Of a stretch of DNA of 64,000 nt, positions 34,272-45,095 are shown piece by piece. Position 1 is the first letter of the stretch; each line of letters starts with the position of its first letter. The DNA lies in contig OW121854.1 in the NCBI GenBank assembly GCA_933228895.1, positions 52,618,609-52,682,608 of the forward strand, in the 5' to 3' direction. The notes under the pieces were generated by a model, which saw only the letters and a list, made by a program, of their open reading frames with translations, did no database searches and was not told the DNA's origin. Source of the stretch: Platycnemis pennipes (taxonomy: Eukaryota > Arthropoda > Insecta > Odonata > Platycnemididae). A program made the position numbers and the translations under genes.

Positions 34272-35452
34272 CATAGTTGGGAAAGTTCCCAAAAAAATTA
34301 ACTGATTATAGTTAACTTTAATCTCTGTTAAAAGTAACTAGTTCAAGTTAAAAGTTACTTTTATGGATAAGTAACTGATTGAAGTTAAAGTTTAAAAAAG
34401 TAACTTCTACAGTAAAAGTTACTTTTTTAGTTACTTTGGAAAAACAGATTCTGTAGTAATAGAGGCCTTGATGGTTTTTTTGTTTTGACAAACCACGCGA
34501 ACAATGTAAACTGTGATTGTTGTTTCTTCCACCCTTATCTATGTGCTTAAAATTATTTGAATTGGGGATTTTCGTTGGGATTCCATTTAGTGTCCAGAGT
34601 GCTGTTGGTCAGGTTTCCTAGTGTCTGCTCAAAGGATTCGGCGATTTTTCTGAGGTGAAGCCCCAATTTCGGGATTTTTAAGTTTTCGTGAATGTAAGAC
34701 ATTAAGTCTCTGACAAATGATGGTGCGTTTGTAATTTGCCGCAAAAGATTATTCTGAAAATTAGAAAGCACTTTAAGGTTAGTTTTTGATATCGTTTCAC
34801 ATTGCGATGTGAAGTATCCCTTCACAATTAGAAATAGGAACGGCTTAATTATATATGGTTACAGTAGATGCTGAGGGTGTGCCTGCGCACTTTTTCTCGC
34901 GATTAACCGGGGGATATTGTATTGACGACGCAATGTCGCCGATTAAAGCATACGAAGGCTGGCACATTGTAATGAATGAACCTCTCCCCCTCGTTATCCG
35001 TCATGGGTTTTAAGGCGACCCTTCTTTCTCGGCTTCAACTATGTAGTATTGATTTACACAATGTCACTGATGAATGCATACGAGCCCTCCAGGACATAGT
35101 CATCACCTGATCTCGTGTTTTCTCGTCAGAATGTGTGTTCCGGTCACCCCCTTCAGCCCCGCTTTTGTTTGGATGCATTCGTCTGGGACTATTCATTGCA
35201 TTCTTGCATAACTACCCTTTCATTCTAAGATATCGTTTAATTTTCCCAATTGTCTGTTGGGCAACATTCGCGCCCGAATTCGGACAGGTTGACATTCACC
35301 AAAAATTAACGAAAAAATTAATTGAAGTTAGTTTTACATCATTTAATGCATAATTTTAACGATTAAAAGTTAACTCCTATAAAAAGTAACGATTAAATAA
35401 AATAGTTAACCACATTTTTAAGGATTAATTTTAATCATTAGTCCCAACTATG
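34272..35452. mobile_element. hAT-like non-autonomous transposon, 1.18 kb
   Basis: Bounded by an exact 11-bp terminal inverted repeat, CATAGTTGGGA at 34272 and TCCCAACTATG ending at 35452. The flanking 8-mers CTAATATG (34264-34271) and CTGATATG (35453-35460) agree at 7 of 8 bases, the duplication length made by hAT transposases. Inside both ends are many subterminal GTTAACT, AAAGTAACT and GTTACTTTT motifs in both orientations, as in many hAT elements (transposase-binding clusters). No hAT transposase frame is seen. The interior includes a Jockey-like LINE fragment. Confidence 0.78.
34553..34825 (-). pseudogene. Jockey-like LINE C-terminal fragment within the hAT-like element
   Basis: A 90-codon open frame whose sequence fits the C-terminal end of Jockey-clade reverse transcriptase proteins: ETISKTNLKVLSNFQNNLLR, then QITNAPSFVRD, then LKIPKLGLHLRKIAESFEQT. 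Family members usually read like 'IQ.FQNK.LR.I.NAPWYVRN..L..DL.IP.V...I......'. No RT core remains. Located inside the hAT-like element, so it is either a nested insertion or captured DNA. Known: Jockey C-termini carry this pattern. Inferred: identity from the pattern only. Confidence 0.65.
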
Positions 35453-35460
35453 CTGATATG

Positions 35461-36179
35461 TGATGATAGCATAAATATCAACCGAAATGCAAACTAGCGG
35501 AAAAATAGAAATGAATATAGAAAACATAAACAGGTCACTACATAGCTGCAATTTCTTTGGAGGAAAGCAACTGTCTTTCCACAGTAACCGAAATGTCCAA
35601 AACCATTACGTGATAAAAGTGATACTTTGTTCTTAAAGTTTCCTTCAGAAGCATGATTCTGTTTACATGTACCCCTCATCCCTTATATACTAATCATTTG
35701 CCATCCCATCCCTTATATATAATCATATCCCAAACATGATTGTGTCTTTTAGCCTTTAACATTGTTCTTTGTAATGTTTGATTTATAATGCCCATGTATG
35801 CACATTAGGATTTTTGAAGTAGGTACCTACATGGAATAAGATATTAAGGAATGGAAATTTAATAAACTCTGCTTTATTACAACATGTTATTCATGATGTA
35901 ATCCGTTAAAAAAATAAGCTTCTTTCACTTAAGGGTGATGATAGAAACACAGGCCAATATTAGATCGTTAAAGTAAAGTATTTTTACGGTAAAGCCTTCA
36001 AGCTTCCATTTCCGTTATATAGAGAAGAAAGTTCTCCCCGAAGCAAGATGTTCCGTGATTTTAATCTTGAATAAAGTTTTTCCCCTTTGCAATATTTCTC
36101 GCATTAAAACTTGCGGGAAATCTTATTTTCTAAAGGACTTTCGAAAATCTTTCATTGCTTATTGTCCTTTCGGTGAACG
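35461..36179. other. No recognised feature
   Basis: AT-rich spacer with a near-duplicate ATCCCTTATATA phrase at about 35680 and 35709. Nothing else seen. Confidence 0.4.
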
Positions 36180-36610
36180 CTGAGCGTTATTTTAGTTTGT
36201 GAAGGGATGGTTTTGTATGTAAGGGCGTGGGATTTATCAGAGGGAATGAGATGGGCATGCCCGAAGAGCAAGGGTGAAAGAGCATAATTGGATTAAGGGG
36301 GACTTGGATGGTAGGAAGACTGGAGATGTGAGGAGAAAAGTGGGAAAGGAACTCTGAAGATTCCTGCAGATAAGGAATGGGAAAATGGAAGGGGTGAATC
36401 GTCTTTGGTGGGAAAAGGGTAAATTGGCCAGGGGGCAAGGGGCGGGTTCAGAGAAGACGTTTAGGAGAATGAGGAGCGGAAGAGCATTTAGGGTCAGGAA
36501 TGAGAAAGGGAAAGCCTGAGCTACTGAATGTAACTCTTCTGGGGCTTTAGGAGTGAAACATGTCCCACAGTGTTCAGTTAAGGATGTAGTATACAAAAGT
36601 AAGGAGTGAG
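36180..36610. other. Purine-rich island
   Basis: G+A-rich plus strand (GGGAAAGG, GGGGAAAAGGG and similar runs). Minus-strand ORFs 36187-36438 and 36237-36596 read as Pro/Leu/Ser-rich low-complexity peptides in two frames, which argues for compositional bias over coding. Confidence 0.5.
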
Positions 36611-37194
36611 GGATTGCAGTAGAAGAGGTGATTTATTCTGGGTTGCGGACATTCTATCCTAATGTGCGGTTCCAAATTCTATCCTAATGCCAGCCACGGT
36701 CCCTCTTGCCTCTAAACCAAAGAGCTCAGGAAACAACAAAATACATGCAGAACCATCCCAAAAATAATTTTCATTGATGAGAAATTAATGAACATAACTC
36801 TTTAATAATTTACCTGGACATTGTAATAACTGTGCAACCTGCTTTGCTTTATAATTAGCCTGAATCTCAGAGCGTTGAGTGAATTCATAGAGTGAACTGT
36901 CGTAAAATATGCCATGTGTAGACTACTCATCTTCAACAGTTTTGCCCAAATATTTTCTCGTATTTACTTTCATCTTTCGTTTCCGACTGAAATGTCCTTT
37001 TTTTCAATTCTGACCTACACTGATCGTCAGAATTCGCAAAACACATTATCCAATTTGTGACTTGAGTTTGATAAATTAAAGTACTTATTGATTGCATTTT
37101 ATTGCCACATTAGACTCTTACCTAATTTTATATACACATAGAAATAGTCCGGTGCCCTGCCCTGGAAAGTTCAGAAAGATTGTGAGTGATTAGA

Positions 37195-37425
37195 CCTACA
37201 AGAAATCATAGGTGAAAAGGAAAGAAGAGCATTTTCGATCCAAATGAGAAGATGTTTCTGAAAGACAAGTAGACACATTGAGTGCAGGGTGGTGAATAAG
37301 GTGCAGTGATGTTTCAAAGGTCGAGGTAGTAGAGAAAATCCTACCTGAAAGGAGAAGATAATTTGCTGTATGAATGGAACTATGAGAGTTAGGAAGCATA
37401 CGGAGCTACGAAAAGATGGCAATTA
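37195..37425 (+). pseudogene. Possible RTE-like LINE C-terminal remnant
   Basis: The plus-strand frame reads EKERRAFSIQMRRCF, stop, KTSRHIECRVVNKVQ, stop, CFKGRG...KEKIICCMNGTM. The spacing resembles the RTE C-terminal block 'LEAFEMRCxRRMxRIxWxxxVxNxxVLxRxxxE...RRxxWIGHxxR'. Three or more stops are present. Similarity is weak and could be compositional (the stretch is purine-rich). The minus-strand ORFs over the same span (37171-37422) look like its shadow. Confidence 0.35.
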
Positions 37426-37789
37426 CTCCACATAAATGTGATTAAAGCTTTAGCTCCCTGTAACTAAAAAGTACTGCATTGGTTTAATAGTGGACGGAAA
37501 CTAATAGCACTGCGCTAAATAATTTGTACAGCATGGCCATAATTCATTTGTTGAAATCTTTCAGTAAGTGACACTTTCCTAGGGAATAAAAAAACTTTTT
37601 CATTTTCACATTATAGGTATAAATGCTACAATCAAACAAAATGTGACCACGATTTTGCATACTTAATTTTACCTATGCAAACAAACTTCTTTGTGGCATC
37701 ATATCTGAAGGGAAGCAAACAGGAGATCGTAGATCAAATGCCAATGGCTATAGGTGAAACCTAATTATGCTAGAATTGACCGGAAAGGG

Positions 37790-38480
37790 ATCGAGCTTGA
37801 GGTGCAAGAGGGAAAGGAAGTTTAAGATACTTTAAGGAAATGAGAGGTTTGGCTGGAAGTGGTGGGAGAGTAGAATGTTGGCAGAGGAGAGAAAGGGAAG
37901 GGGGGGGAGGGGGTTTCCACCCTCTAAAGCTATTGAACAGAGGAAGAGGGGTGGAGAGGCAGTGGTTTTTCTGGACTTGGAATGGAAAAGGGGAGGAGAA
38001 TGTAGGTGGGGAAGAAGGAAGTTGGTTGGAAGGAGAGTGCGGACGGCGTCGTTCTGCTTGTGGTGGGGAATTTCGTGGGTTGGAGGAGTCCCCAGTTTTT
38101 CCGCCCGGTACCAGGAGCAGTCTGCTCCTAAAAAAGGGGAAACCGGGTGCAATCTATGGAAATAAAATTGGCCTTTCCGGGGAATGGCACGGACGCCCCT
38201 CATACTTACCCCATCCCCTTGTCTCACTCTCCCCTCTTTCTCTCACTTCCTCTCTTACTCACTATTATCTCATCTTCTGCTTCTGTCCGAGATACCACAG
38301 TCTCCCCTTTAACAGACCACGCTTTCCACTTTTTATCCGCGCTTTTGTGGCCTCTGCCACACTGGTCTCGTTTCACATTTGCCATGCTCTGCGCTTGGAA
38401 GTGATTTTTTTCTGACGCCTGCTACATCTCCCTTCCTTCCTCATTCCTAACGTCTCAACTTCAATCTCACATTTGTTCAC
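37790..38480. other. Purine-rich then pyrimidine-rich GC island
   Basis: From 37790 to about 38120 the plus strand is G+A-rich (with a G-run near 37901); from about 38200 to 38480 it is C+T-rich, so the strand bias reverses inside one island. A 191-codon plus-strand ORF (37840-38415) spans it, as do others on both strands. Its predicted protein is Arg/Gly/Glu-rich in the first half and Ser/Leu/Pro-rich in the second, mirroring base composition. I do not call it a gene. Confidence 0.5.
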
Positions 38481-38671
38481 AGCACTCCTTTCTGTCCGTG
38501 CTTCTCCCCATGGTCAAGCGGTACGGATCTAATATATTGCGGAAAAAGATGTCATTAGTATATATTGTCTCAGTGTGTTCCCTGTCCCAATCATGCTCAA
38601 CAGAATTGTCTATTTTGTCATTTTAGGTTTAAAATACTTTTTCAAGTATTTTTCAAATTGCCAGTTGACTG

Positions 38672-38855
38672 ACTCCTTAATGGCAAAATATTCCACCGAG
38701 AAAAATATCATTAACCTTGACCGGGACTCGAACCCGGACCCTACCAAGACGTCTTCTTTCTCTGTGCAAATAATAGTTTAGCAGTTTCACTGGATAACGC
38801 CGCTAAAGTTGGCACGGCCAGTTCGTGCACTTTGAGACTGACTGCTAGTTGAGTG
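38672..38855. mobile_element. tRNA-derived SINE, inverted (body- head / body+) locus A
   Basis: On the left, a minus-strand SINE: its body (ATTCCACCGAGAAAAATATCATTAACC) leads into a tRNA-like 3' half with B-box complement GGACTCGAACC at 38724-38734. The A-box half is missing. To the right, in the opposite orientation, is the SINE body (TTTCTCTGTGCAAATAATAG, then GGATAACGCCGCTAAAG and CACGGCCAGTTCGTGCACTT). It thus resembles the palindromic pair at 40868-41165 with one head deleted. Confidence 0.65.
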
Positions 38856-40867
38856 AGTTTGTTTGAATATATACCGGAACATACCTATATATTAATACAG
38901 CTTTGTCCGCTAATTTTCAGTTTTGGCTATCTATAACATATAATAAATATCGCTGTGTTTGTTTTGCCAATCGCCGTATCAGTTAGGACGAATAGTGAAA
39001 GTAGATTAGGAAAGTAATAGCCTTTATTCATTAAAGAAAAAAGTTTTAAAAAGCGATGTGAGTAAAGAGTTACGCATTATAAATACTCAATGCCATTTGG
39101 GTGAAAGGAGAGAAGAAATGCTTATCCTCCTCTTGAAATTTCAAATACAATTCCATTAATGTCCTAAACAATTAACGCAGCAAAAATGTTTACGTAAACT
39201 TTTATATTATTCAAAAACAAGGACGAAGCGAAGGCAACGTACTAAGCACTTATGTTAGTTTTTCCGTCTTTTTCCATGTAGCAGTACCTTATTGTATTGA
39301 GAGTTCAAATTACTGAACAAGTCCTAAATCTTTTTCTAGAGCGTATCGAGATAGAAACAAATCTGCCTTTTCCACCTCGAAATAATTCTTTTCAAGTGTT
39401 ATAAATGTAGTTCAACGTCATAGCCTCCACAATCTCGAAACCGAGTCCTTCTGATAGCTGAGTAATATTTTATGTCCATTCTGGGGAATATTAATGCATC
39501 CCTTAGACTTTTAGCGTAAGAGCTAAATAATAATGATGTGCATGAATCCCAATCCTTTGCTACGTTTTCTAAATGTGTCTTACCTGAGAGAAAGCATCTT
39601 CTTTTGTTGTGGCACATTCAAACTCTACATTTAAGCAGCTCCTATGGCGGTGAAATTAAATGAAAATAGTGATATATCTCCGCGTTAAACCATTTCTCGG
39701 AATGGTTGAGAGAGACGATCATCTACAAAATCTAAGATTTAGATGTCAGGCGCAAAGTTTATGGCCCTACACTCCTACAAATAATTGAATTTGAGATCTT
39801 GATTTGTAATATATGCACCGCGAGAAGATATCTCGCTGACGAGAGTCATGGTCTAGTGTTATTTTAGGCTTCCTCGAAGTTTCCTTGAATTTCTCTATTC
39901 TCAAAGGTGATGTGTCCTACATTGCGGATTCATTTATTATATTTTTAGTTGTTAGTTGTAAGTTTTAGTTGTAAGATTTTCAGTCAAATTTATGCTGGGT
40001 CGTAAATGAAAGGTTTTTCAAGTAATGCGATAGCCAGGGGTTGATAATTTGGAGAAAAACACACAGGACTGTAAAGGTTGTCAGAACAGTGATACTTTAA
40101 GTTGAAGGTACAGAAGTCTTTGAGTTAGATTTATAAAATAAAAAAGAGTGGAGTTGATACAGGAGAAAAGCGTTTTGAATACGGTTTAAGCGCTTACATT
40201 TGGCGCTGGCGTCCTATCAGAGAGTTTTTACCTTGTCCCCCTCTTCTTTGTCGAATATTACGGGAACGAAGGAAGCTTGACGAGAAATGCTCTTGGGAAT
40301 GAGGAATTTTCGTCATGTGCCGTTTACAATTCCTCGCGAAAGGATTAATACATTTTTTTTCCTCAACCAATCAACCCACTCCCTTCCCCGCCGCCCCCCG
40401 GCCATCTTGACGCGTAATCTGTCGCGAAGAAATCTTGGCGTTCCTGGCCATTCATTTTATTTGAAGGTGAGGAACGTGCGGAACATCTACGTTTCCCATT
40501 GCGGTTTTCATCGGCGCAGTCGGCGTACGCACTCTCTTCCTTTCCATGCCCCTTCACTACCTGCAATACGTTGATTTCCTCGAGCGAAAATGCATCAAAA
40601 CGCGCAACATGTGTAGAACATGAAGAAACTGTGCCTGTCTCCCTATTAATTATGTCTCTCATTGTAATGTCTTCCACAAATGATGGAGTTTTGTAATATA
40701 TATTTTAGACCCCGTAATTACGTGTCGATTGTACCAACATTTTTTTTGAAATTTCACACTACGAACTCACATGAAATTCCACGTTTATGCACCATTGTTG
40801 GCCTAAAAACAAACGCTGCCGAGCAAATGATCCCGGAAACCAAAACGGAATGCAGTGTTAATCATAC
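38856..40867. other. No recognised gene
   Basis: AT-rich, with a somewhat GC-richer patch at about 40200-40660 where ORFs overlap on both strands (40287-40574 plus, 40363-40677 minus); no domain is recognised. Confidence 0.4.
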
Positions 40868-40985
40868 GATGACAATAGCAGAAATTACACACAAAAAAAT
40901 CATTCGCCTTGACCGGGACTCGAACCCGGATCCCCTGTTTTCCAGCCAGGTGCTTTAACCAGTCAAGATACCGTGGAATATAATA
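40868..40985 (-). mobile_element. tRNA-derived SINE, minus copy of head-to-head pair
   Basis: Read on the minus strand: a tRNA-like head at 40905-40973 with an A-box-like TATCTTGACTGG, a 5-bp anticodon-type stem, and the perfect B box GGTTCGAGTCC (complement at 40916-40926) in a perfect T-arm (CCGGG TTCGAGT CCCGG). It ends TCAAGGCG. The body follows: AATGATTTTTTTGTGTGTAA then TTTCTGCTATTGTC. The cloverleaf is recognisable but the acceptor stem is poor, so a SINE or tRNA pseudogene is likelier than a working tRNA. Confidence 0.75.
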
Positions 40986-40991
40986 TTCCAC
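40973..40991. repeat. Small palindrome at the centre of the SINE pair
   Basis: GTGGAATA, 3-nt spacer TAA, TATTCCAC: an 8-bp perfect stem exactly between the two opposing tRNA-like heads. Confidence 0.9.
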
Positions 40992-41001
40992 AAACAAAGA
41001 T

Positions 41002-41165
41002 GACGCCTCGGTAGCTTAACTGGTTAAAGCACCTGGCCGGAAATCAGGGCATCCAGGTTCGAATCCCGGTCAAGGCGAATGATATTTTCTCTGTGGAATT
41101 TCTGCTATTGTGCAATTTCTGCGGGTAACGCCGTTAAGGTTCTCGCGGCCAGTTCGTAGTCTTTC
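41002..41165 (+). mobile_element. tRNA-derived SINE, plus copy of head-to-head pair
   Basis: A 73-nt tRNA-like head (41005-41077) starts GCCTCGGTAGCTTAACTGG (A-box region 41012-41023) and holds an exact B box GGTTCGAATCC (41056-41066). The acceptor stem GCCTCGG/TCAAGGC has one mismatch and a G-T pair; the anticodon-like stem CCTGG/TCAGG has a GGA at the anticodon position; the T-arm has one mismatch. The body follows: AATGATATTTTCTCTGTGGA, TTTCTGCTATTGTGC, then GGTAACGCCGTTAAGGTT and CGCGGCCAGTTCGTAG. Together with the minus copy it makes an imperfect palindrome of about 300 bp. Confidence 0.78.
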
Positions 41166-42007
41166 AATTTATTATACGCTAACAATTTTATCGGTCATGA
41201 GTTGATATACAGAGCGGCGTTAATATGGTCATAAGAATTACATGACACTAGATTTGTGTTGCAAAGAATTAAAGCATGTATCATTGAATTTGATTATATG
41301 GTTGGTTCGGTCATGAATTATTTTGCAGAGAGGAGATAATTGCGCTATAAAAATTACACGACAAAATATTTTTGTTGAAAATAATGGAAGAATTAGTCAT
41401 TGAATTTGATTATATTGTTGCCATAAGTGTGGCATGTGGAGTGATATATCTTTCTTTATTTCAATTCTGTCATGGGGGAGTAATAAATGAAGAGACTGAC
41501 TTTGTAATTTCGTACTCAAAAATGTGGGACATAGGATTGAAAATTCACCAATTACTTTGTATATAAAATTACAAAGTAAGTTATATTTTTAAACGCCTTA
41601 CACAACATTCTTCATTATGTAAGAAGTCGGCATATGAACAAATGGAGATTTTTTCGCTGAAAAAAATTCAGGGCTAATTGCCTTAAATCCCCTACTACAC
41701 GCTACACGGTGATTGACAGGGAAAAATATGGAATTAGTTGAACATATGAGGTCAAACATGTACTACTAAATGAGTTTCCTATATTATTTTGAAACATACT
41801 GCGATCCGTACTGTAGTACTGCAATTAGATACTGAGAAATGGTGATAAGTATTCACCATTTAGCCTAAATTTACAATTTAAATTTCATTTTCAACGTATT
41901 CAATGCTGAAAGTACCATTTTCCTATAAACACAGTCTAAATAAGTTATTTAGACGTGATAATTCATGTACCTGCTGCTGTAAACCACTCATACTTGAATA
42001 AATGTAT
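41166..42007. other. No recognised feature
   Basis: AT-rich spacer between SINE loci; no gene or repeat recognised. Confidence 0.4.
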
Positions 42008-42098
42008 TGTGCATTAGAAAATATTCCACAGTGAAAAAAATCATCGATTTCAGTGGGAACGCCGCTGAATTTTTCACGGCTAGTTCGTGAACTTTGAA
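42008..42098. mobile_element. tRNA-derived SINE remnant, inverted locus C
   Basis: The left part AATATTCCACAGTGAAAAAA then TCATCG is the complement of the SINE body start. The right part GGGAACGCCGCTGAATTT then CACGGCTAGTTCGTGAACTT is the plus-oriented SINE body end. The tRNA head is absent between them. Same body(-)/body(+) arrangement as at 38.7 and 41.0 kb. Confidence 0.55.
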
Positions 42099-43631
42099 TT
42101 CTTTAAATGTATTATGCTTTTTATGTTATCATATTCAATGGTTGCCTAATAATATTTATAGCAGTGAGAATTTATCCAATTGGTTTTGAAGACCAAATAT
42201 CAAAAAATACTTGCATTCATAACTGAATCACAAGGTATTGACTCAAGTTGCATGCAATTTTTTTCCATTAGTGTAAGCTTTCTGTTACGCTTTGGGTGTC
42301 CCGAAATTCAAGATTTTTGTTGAAGATACATTGTTTTTGGCTAAATAACAGATATTTCTGTATACTTTAATGCTTTAGGAACTACACACATTGATCTCTC
42401 GCGATTATTTCATATCCCTTCTTCATTTTAGTTAATTTTTTTTACAAATTTGACTCTACATGCTTATAGATTTTGGTTAAAACCGTATTAGAAATGAAAA
42501 ATGTTAAGAGATTAAAAACTAGGTCTGGGTTCTACGTAGAGAGTTCTACGAAGCATGCTGGAAGTTTTTTCTATCCAAAATGTGCGTAATGTGCTCGCTG
42601 ACGCGTAGATGTTATTTTTGCCCACTGTAGCCACCTTAAGGCTAGAGTTGTTACGCCCAAACGCCATCCACTATGCATTCAGACGTCACGTTGTACTCCT
42701 CTTAATGTATTTTTTATCACGTCTATAGCCGGCTGTGCGCCGTAATGGTGCACGCAAAGGAAAATACAAGTCATGAGAAATTATCGTTGCCTTTCCGTAC
42801 TGGAAATGCGAAATGGCATTTTACCTCCGTTATAAATCAATCCCAATCCATTGGCCAGACAGGTAGAGCTGCACGTTGCGTCGACAGTTTGATAACGTAC
42901 CCTGGCGAATGTAGTGATTGCTTTAGTGGCCTTAAAATTTAAATTATAGCAACCATCATAAAAAGCGTACCTATATCTGAGAGTTGGTCTCGTGAGTCTT
43001 GCACCATTATGTTTTTGCTCGGATCCCTTTCTTGTATTTCGGATCTGTTCCTCCGTTTCTTGAATTTTTTTTAGTTTCACCGATTAACATATATAATTTA
43101 TAAATTACTAACTGAAGGTACCCGTTGAAATTCAACGGGAGGGAGAATTATAATAAATATAACTTGTGGTAAGAAATGTTGACATTCTTCATAAAGGGGC
43201 GTAAAATGTGCGGAAGGGAAGAAATAAGGGGAGAAACTTTTGCTATGGAGTTAGCTCCAAGTTGGTATCGGAACCATGAATGTAATTTAAACCAATGTAA
43301 ATATATTATTACAGCCTGGAATATTGCCTGGGCCTCAACAAAAATAAGAATATTATTTAGTAACTTTCAAGCCAGATGTAACAAAGGAGGTTAAAATGGG
43401 AGGTGCATATGAATGTCTCTCTATTGTTGGCAATGAGGCTTGATTCTTGTTTTTGGAATGTTAGGACTCAAATATTCGGCAAAAAAGTTTTCTCTCGCCT
43501 TTAAAATATGATATGTTTGTCTCAATTCTCTAATTACATGACAGTGGCTTCATTGAATTTCCTACGGATACGTATCAACACCTTTTATTTCAATTAGATT
43601 AAAATATTTTCTTATAACCTAGTACAGATTT
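42099..43631. other. No recognised gene
   Basis: AT-rich. Contains a small stem CCCGTTGAA/TTCAACGGG (43121-43139, 1-nt centre). ORFs at 42745-42942 plus, 42781-43080 minus and 43176-43394 plus are not recognised. Confidence 0.4.
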
Positions 43632-43774
43632 AGAAAAATGGAAAAGGCAGGCCTCGTATCAGATACATAGAACAAGTTGTGAAGGATATGAAAGAGAGGA
43701 GTTACGACAATATGAAGCAGTTTGCCGAAAGAAGGGTGGAGAGCTGCGTCAAACCAATCATAGGATTGTTGACC
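43632..43774 (+). pseudogene. RTE-like LINE extreme C-terminus
   Basis: An open frame without stops reads GRPRIRYIEQVVKDMKERSY, then DNMKQFAERRVESCVKPIIG, then LLT, and runs into the GAT repeat. It aligns with the C-terminus of the 61472-62096 copy (GRPRMRYKEQVVRDVKEKNN...), and the nucleotides GGAAAAGGCAGGCCTCGTAT are shared. The GRPR motif plus a Lys/Arg-rich end is typical of RTE-like proteins. Severe 5' truncation leaves only the last 50 codons or so. Confidence 0.8.
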
Positions 43775-43800
43775 GATGATGATGATGATGATGATGATGA
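43775..43800 (+). repeat. (GAT)n microsatellite, RTE-like 3' tail
   Basis: Eight perfect GAT units plus GA directly follow the RTE-like C-terminal coding end. RTE-type elements commonly end in short tandem repeats instead of poly(A). The companion copy at 61472 also ends in ATGATGATGACG on its own strand. Confidence 0.9.
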
Positions 43801-44904
43801 AATTAGGTACATTTCGCTCGGTTACCTATGTTCACACCTTTTACGGGATATTTGATATATCACTGAATTACAATTTTTTCATCTTGCTACTCCTATTTTT
43901 GGTTTCTTATCACGTTCTTGTGTCTCAAAATACAACAATTTTGGTAGCTGCCCACTTCAGAATGCGGTATAAACCTATAAAATATTCACTTTTTGAACCC
44001 CACAGAAACTGTCATTTGAATAATTTTAGTTGTACCCAATGCATACCTACTTAATCTAGGAGTAGCACAAAAGTTATCCCGGATTTACGGATGAAATGGC
44101 CGATGTGGTTTCAAGAATCAGCTGCGATATCTTTTTTAATAACTTTCAATATCTTCACGAAAAGAGCAACACAATTACGGCATCTCTTTTGGACGAACTT
44201 TTTAGGATCATTTCAATGACTAATAAACAACCCACGGATGCGTAATGAGACATTACGTTATATTGGGATTTGAATTTCATTCCATGGTTTATGTTAAACT
44301 ATCTCAAATCTCAAGCCATTTCACTCGATGACGATTTCAGAGGCTTTCCATGTATTCTCTCTACGTCTCAGGTTGGTTCATATGCACAAACCCGTGGAGA
44401 AATAAAATAAATTCACAATATGAACACCGCTGAAGCATTCATTTAAATACTCCTAATTTGGACCGAATGCAAACCTTCTAAATCTGTGAGTAGTGCTAGC
44501 AGTCAGCACATATTTTTGTGCGCAAAAATATGGTTGTCCTTGCTTCACGAATAGCCTATAATACCTTCAGTACCTTCCTACACCCTCGCCAAAAGAACAA
44601 TGTCGTTTGCGGCACACCGCAATGAAGAACTATATAAGAATCAACGATGTTTTAATTTCAGAGACGACAATGGCAATGGCCTTAGAAACGCTCGGAAAGG
44701 AACCGAAAGAAAATAGTAAATTTCAACATAAATTACGCAATGCCCAGAATCCTATTGGTTAAATGAATAAGACATTTTAAACATTTTCTCATTAAATACA
44801 GAAAGAATGAAAGAAATCGATTAATATTTAGTTATTTTACTGAGCGAAAGAAACAACTCTTGCACTACCATAAATTGAAAAAGTCCATTTAAACCATTGT
44901 ATAT
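43801..44904. other. No recognised feature
   Basis: AT-rich; the 92-codon ORF overlapping the GAT repeat (43776-44054) begins with Met codons produced by the microsatellite and is not a credible gene. Confidence 0.45.
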
Positions 44905-45095
44905 ACATAATTGGCGCCAGGAATCGAACTCGGGCCCTGAGTCTTTTTTATATAGCCTATAGCATATTCTAGTCTATACGTTAGAATCCTTCGAAATTTC
45001 AGCTACATCGGTTCAGTAGTTCTTGAGGAGATGCGTAACAAAAAGCTGGCATACTCAGACAGTCACCACTTCATTTTTACGTATTAGTACGATAT
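44905..45095. mobile_element. SINE-/LINE-tail-like repeat with tRNA-like B box
   Basis: On the minus strand a B-box-like AGTTCGATTCC (complement GGAATCGAACT, 44920-44930) sits in TGGCGCCAGGAATCGAACTC. To the right, the plus strand carries TATATAGCCTATAGCATATT, GCTACATCGGTTCAGTAGTT, CTTGAGGAGATGCGTAACA and AGACAGTCACC, then TTTTTACGTATTAGTACGAT, a phrase order common in arthropod SINE or LINE 3' ends. The head and tail point in opposite directions, so this may be two fragments or another inverted structure. Confidence 0.5.

Noticed and set aside
37840..38415. 191-codon plus-strand ORF, one of the longest in the window
   Set aside because: Amino-acid composition follows the local base skew (Arg/Gly/Glu then Ser/Leu/Pro), overlapping ORFs exist in other frames, and no domain is recognisable.
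41005..41077. A functional tRNA gene (GGA at the anticodon position)
   Set aside because: The body is shared with neighbouring SINE copies, the stems have mismatches, position 33 is not T, and an inverted twin is present, so a SINE is likelier.
43776..44054. ORF beginning with a run of Met residues
   Set aside because: The Met run is simply the GAT microsatellite read in another frame.
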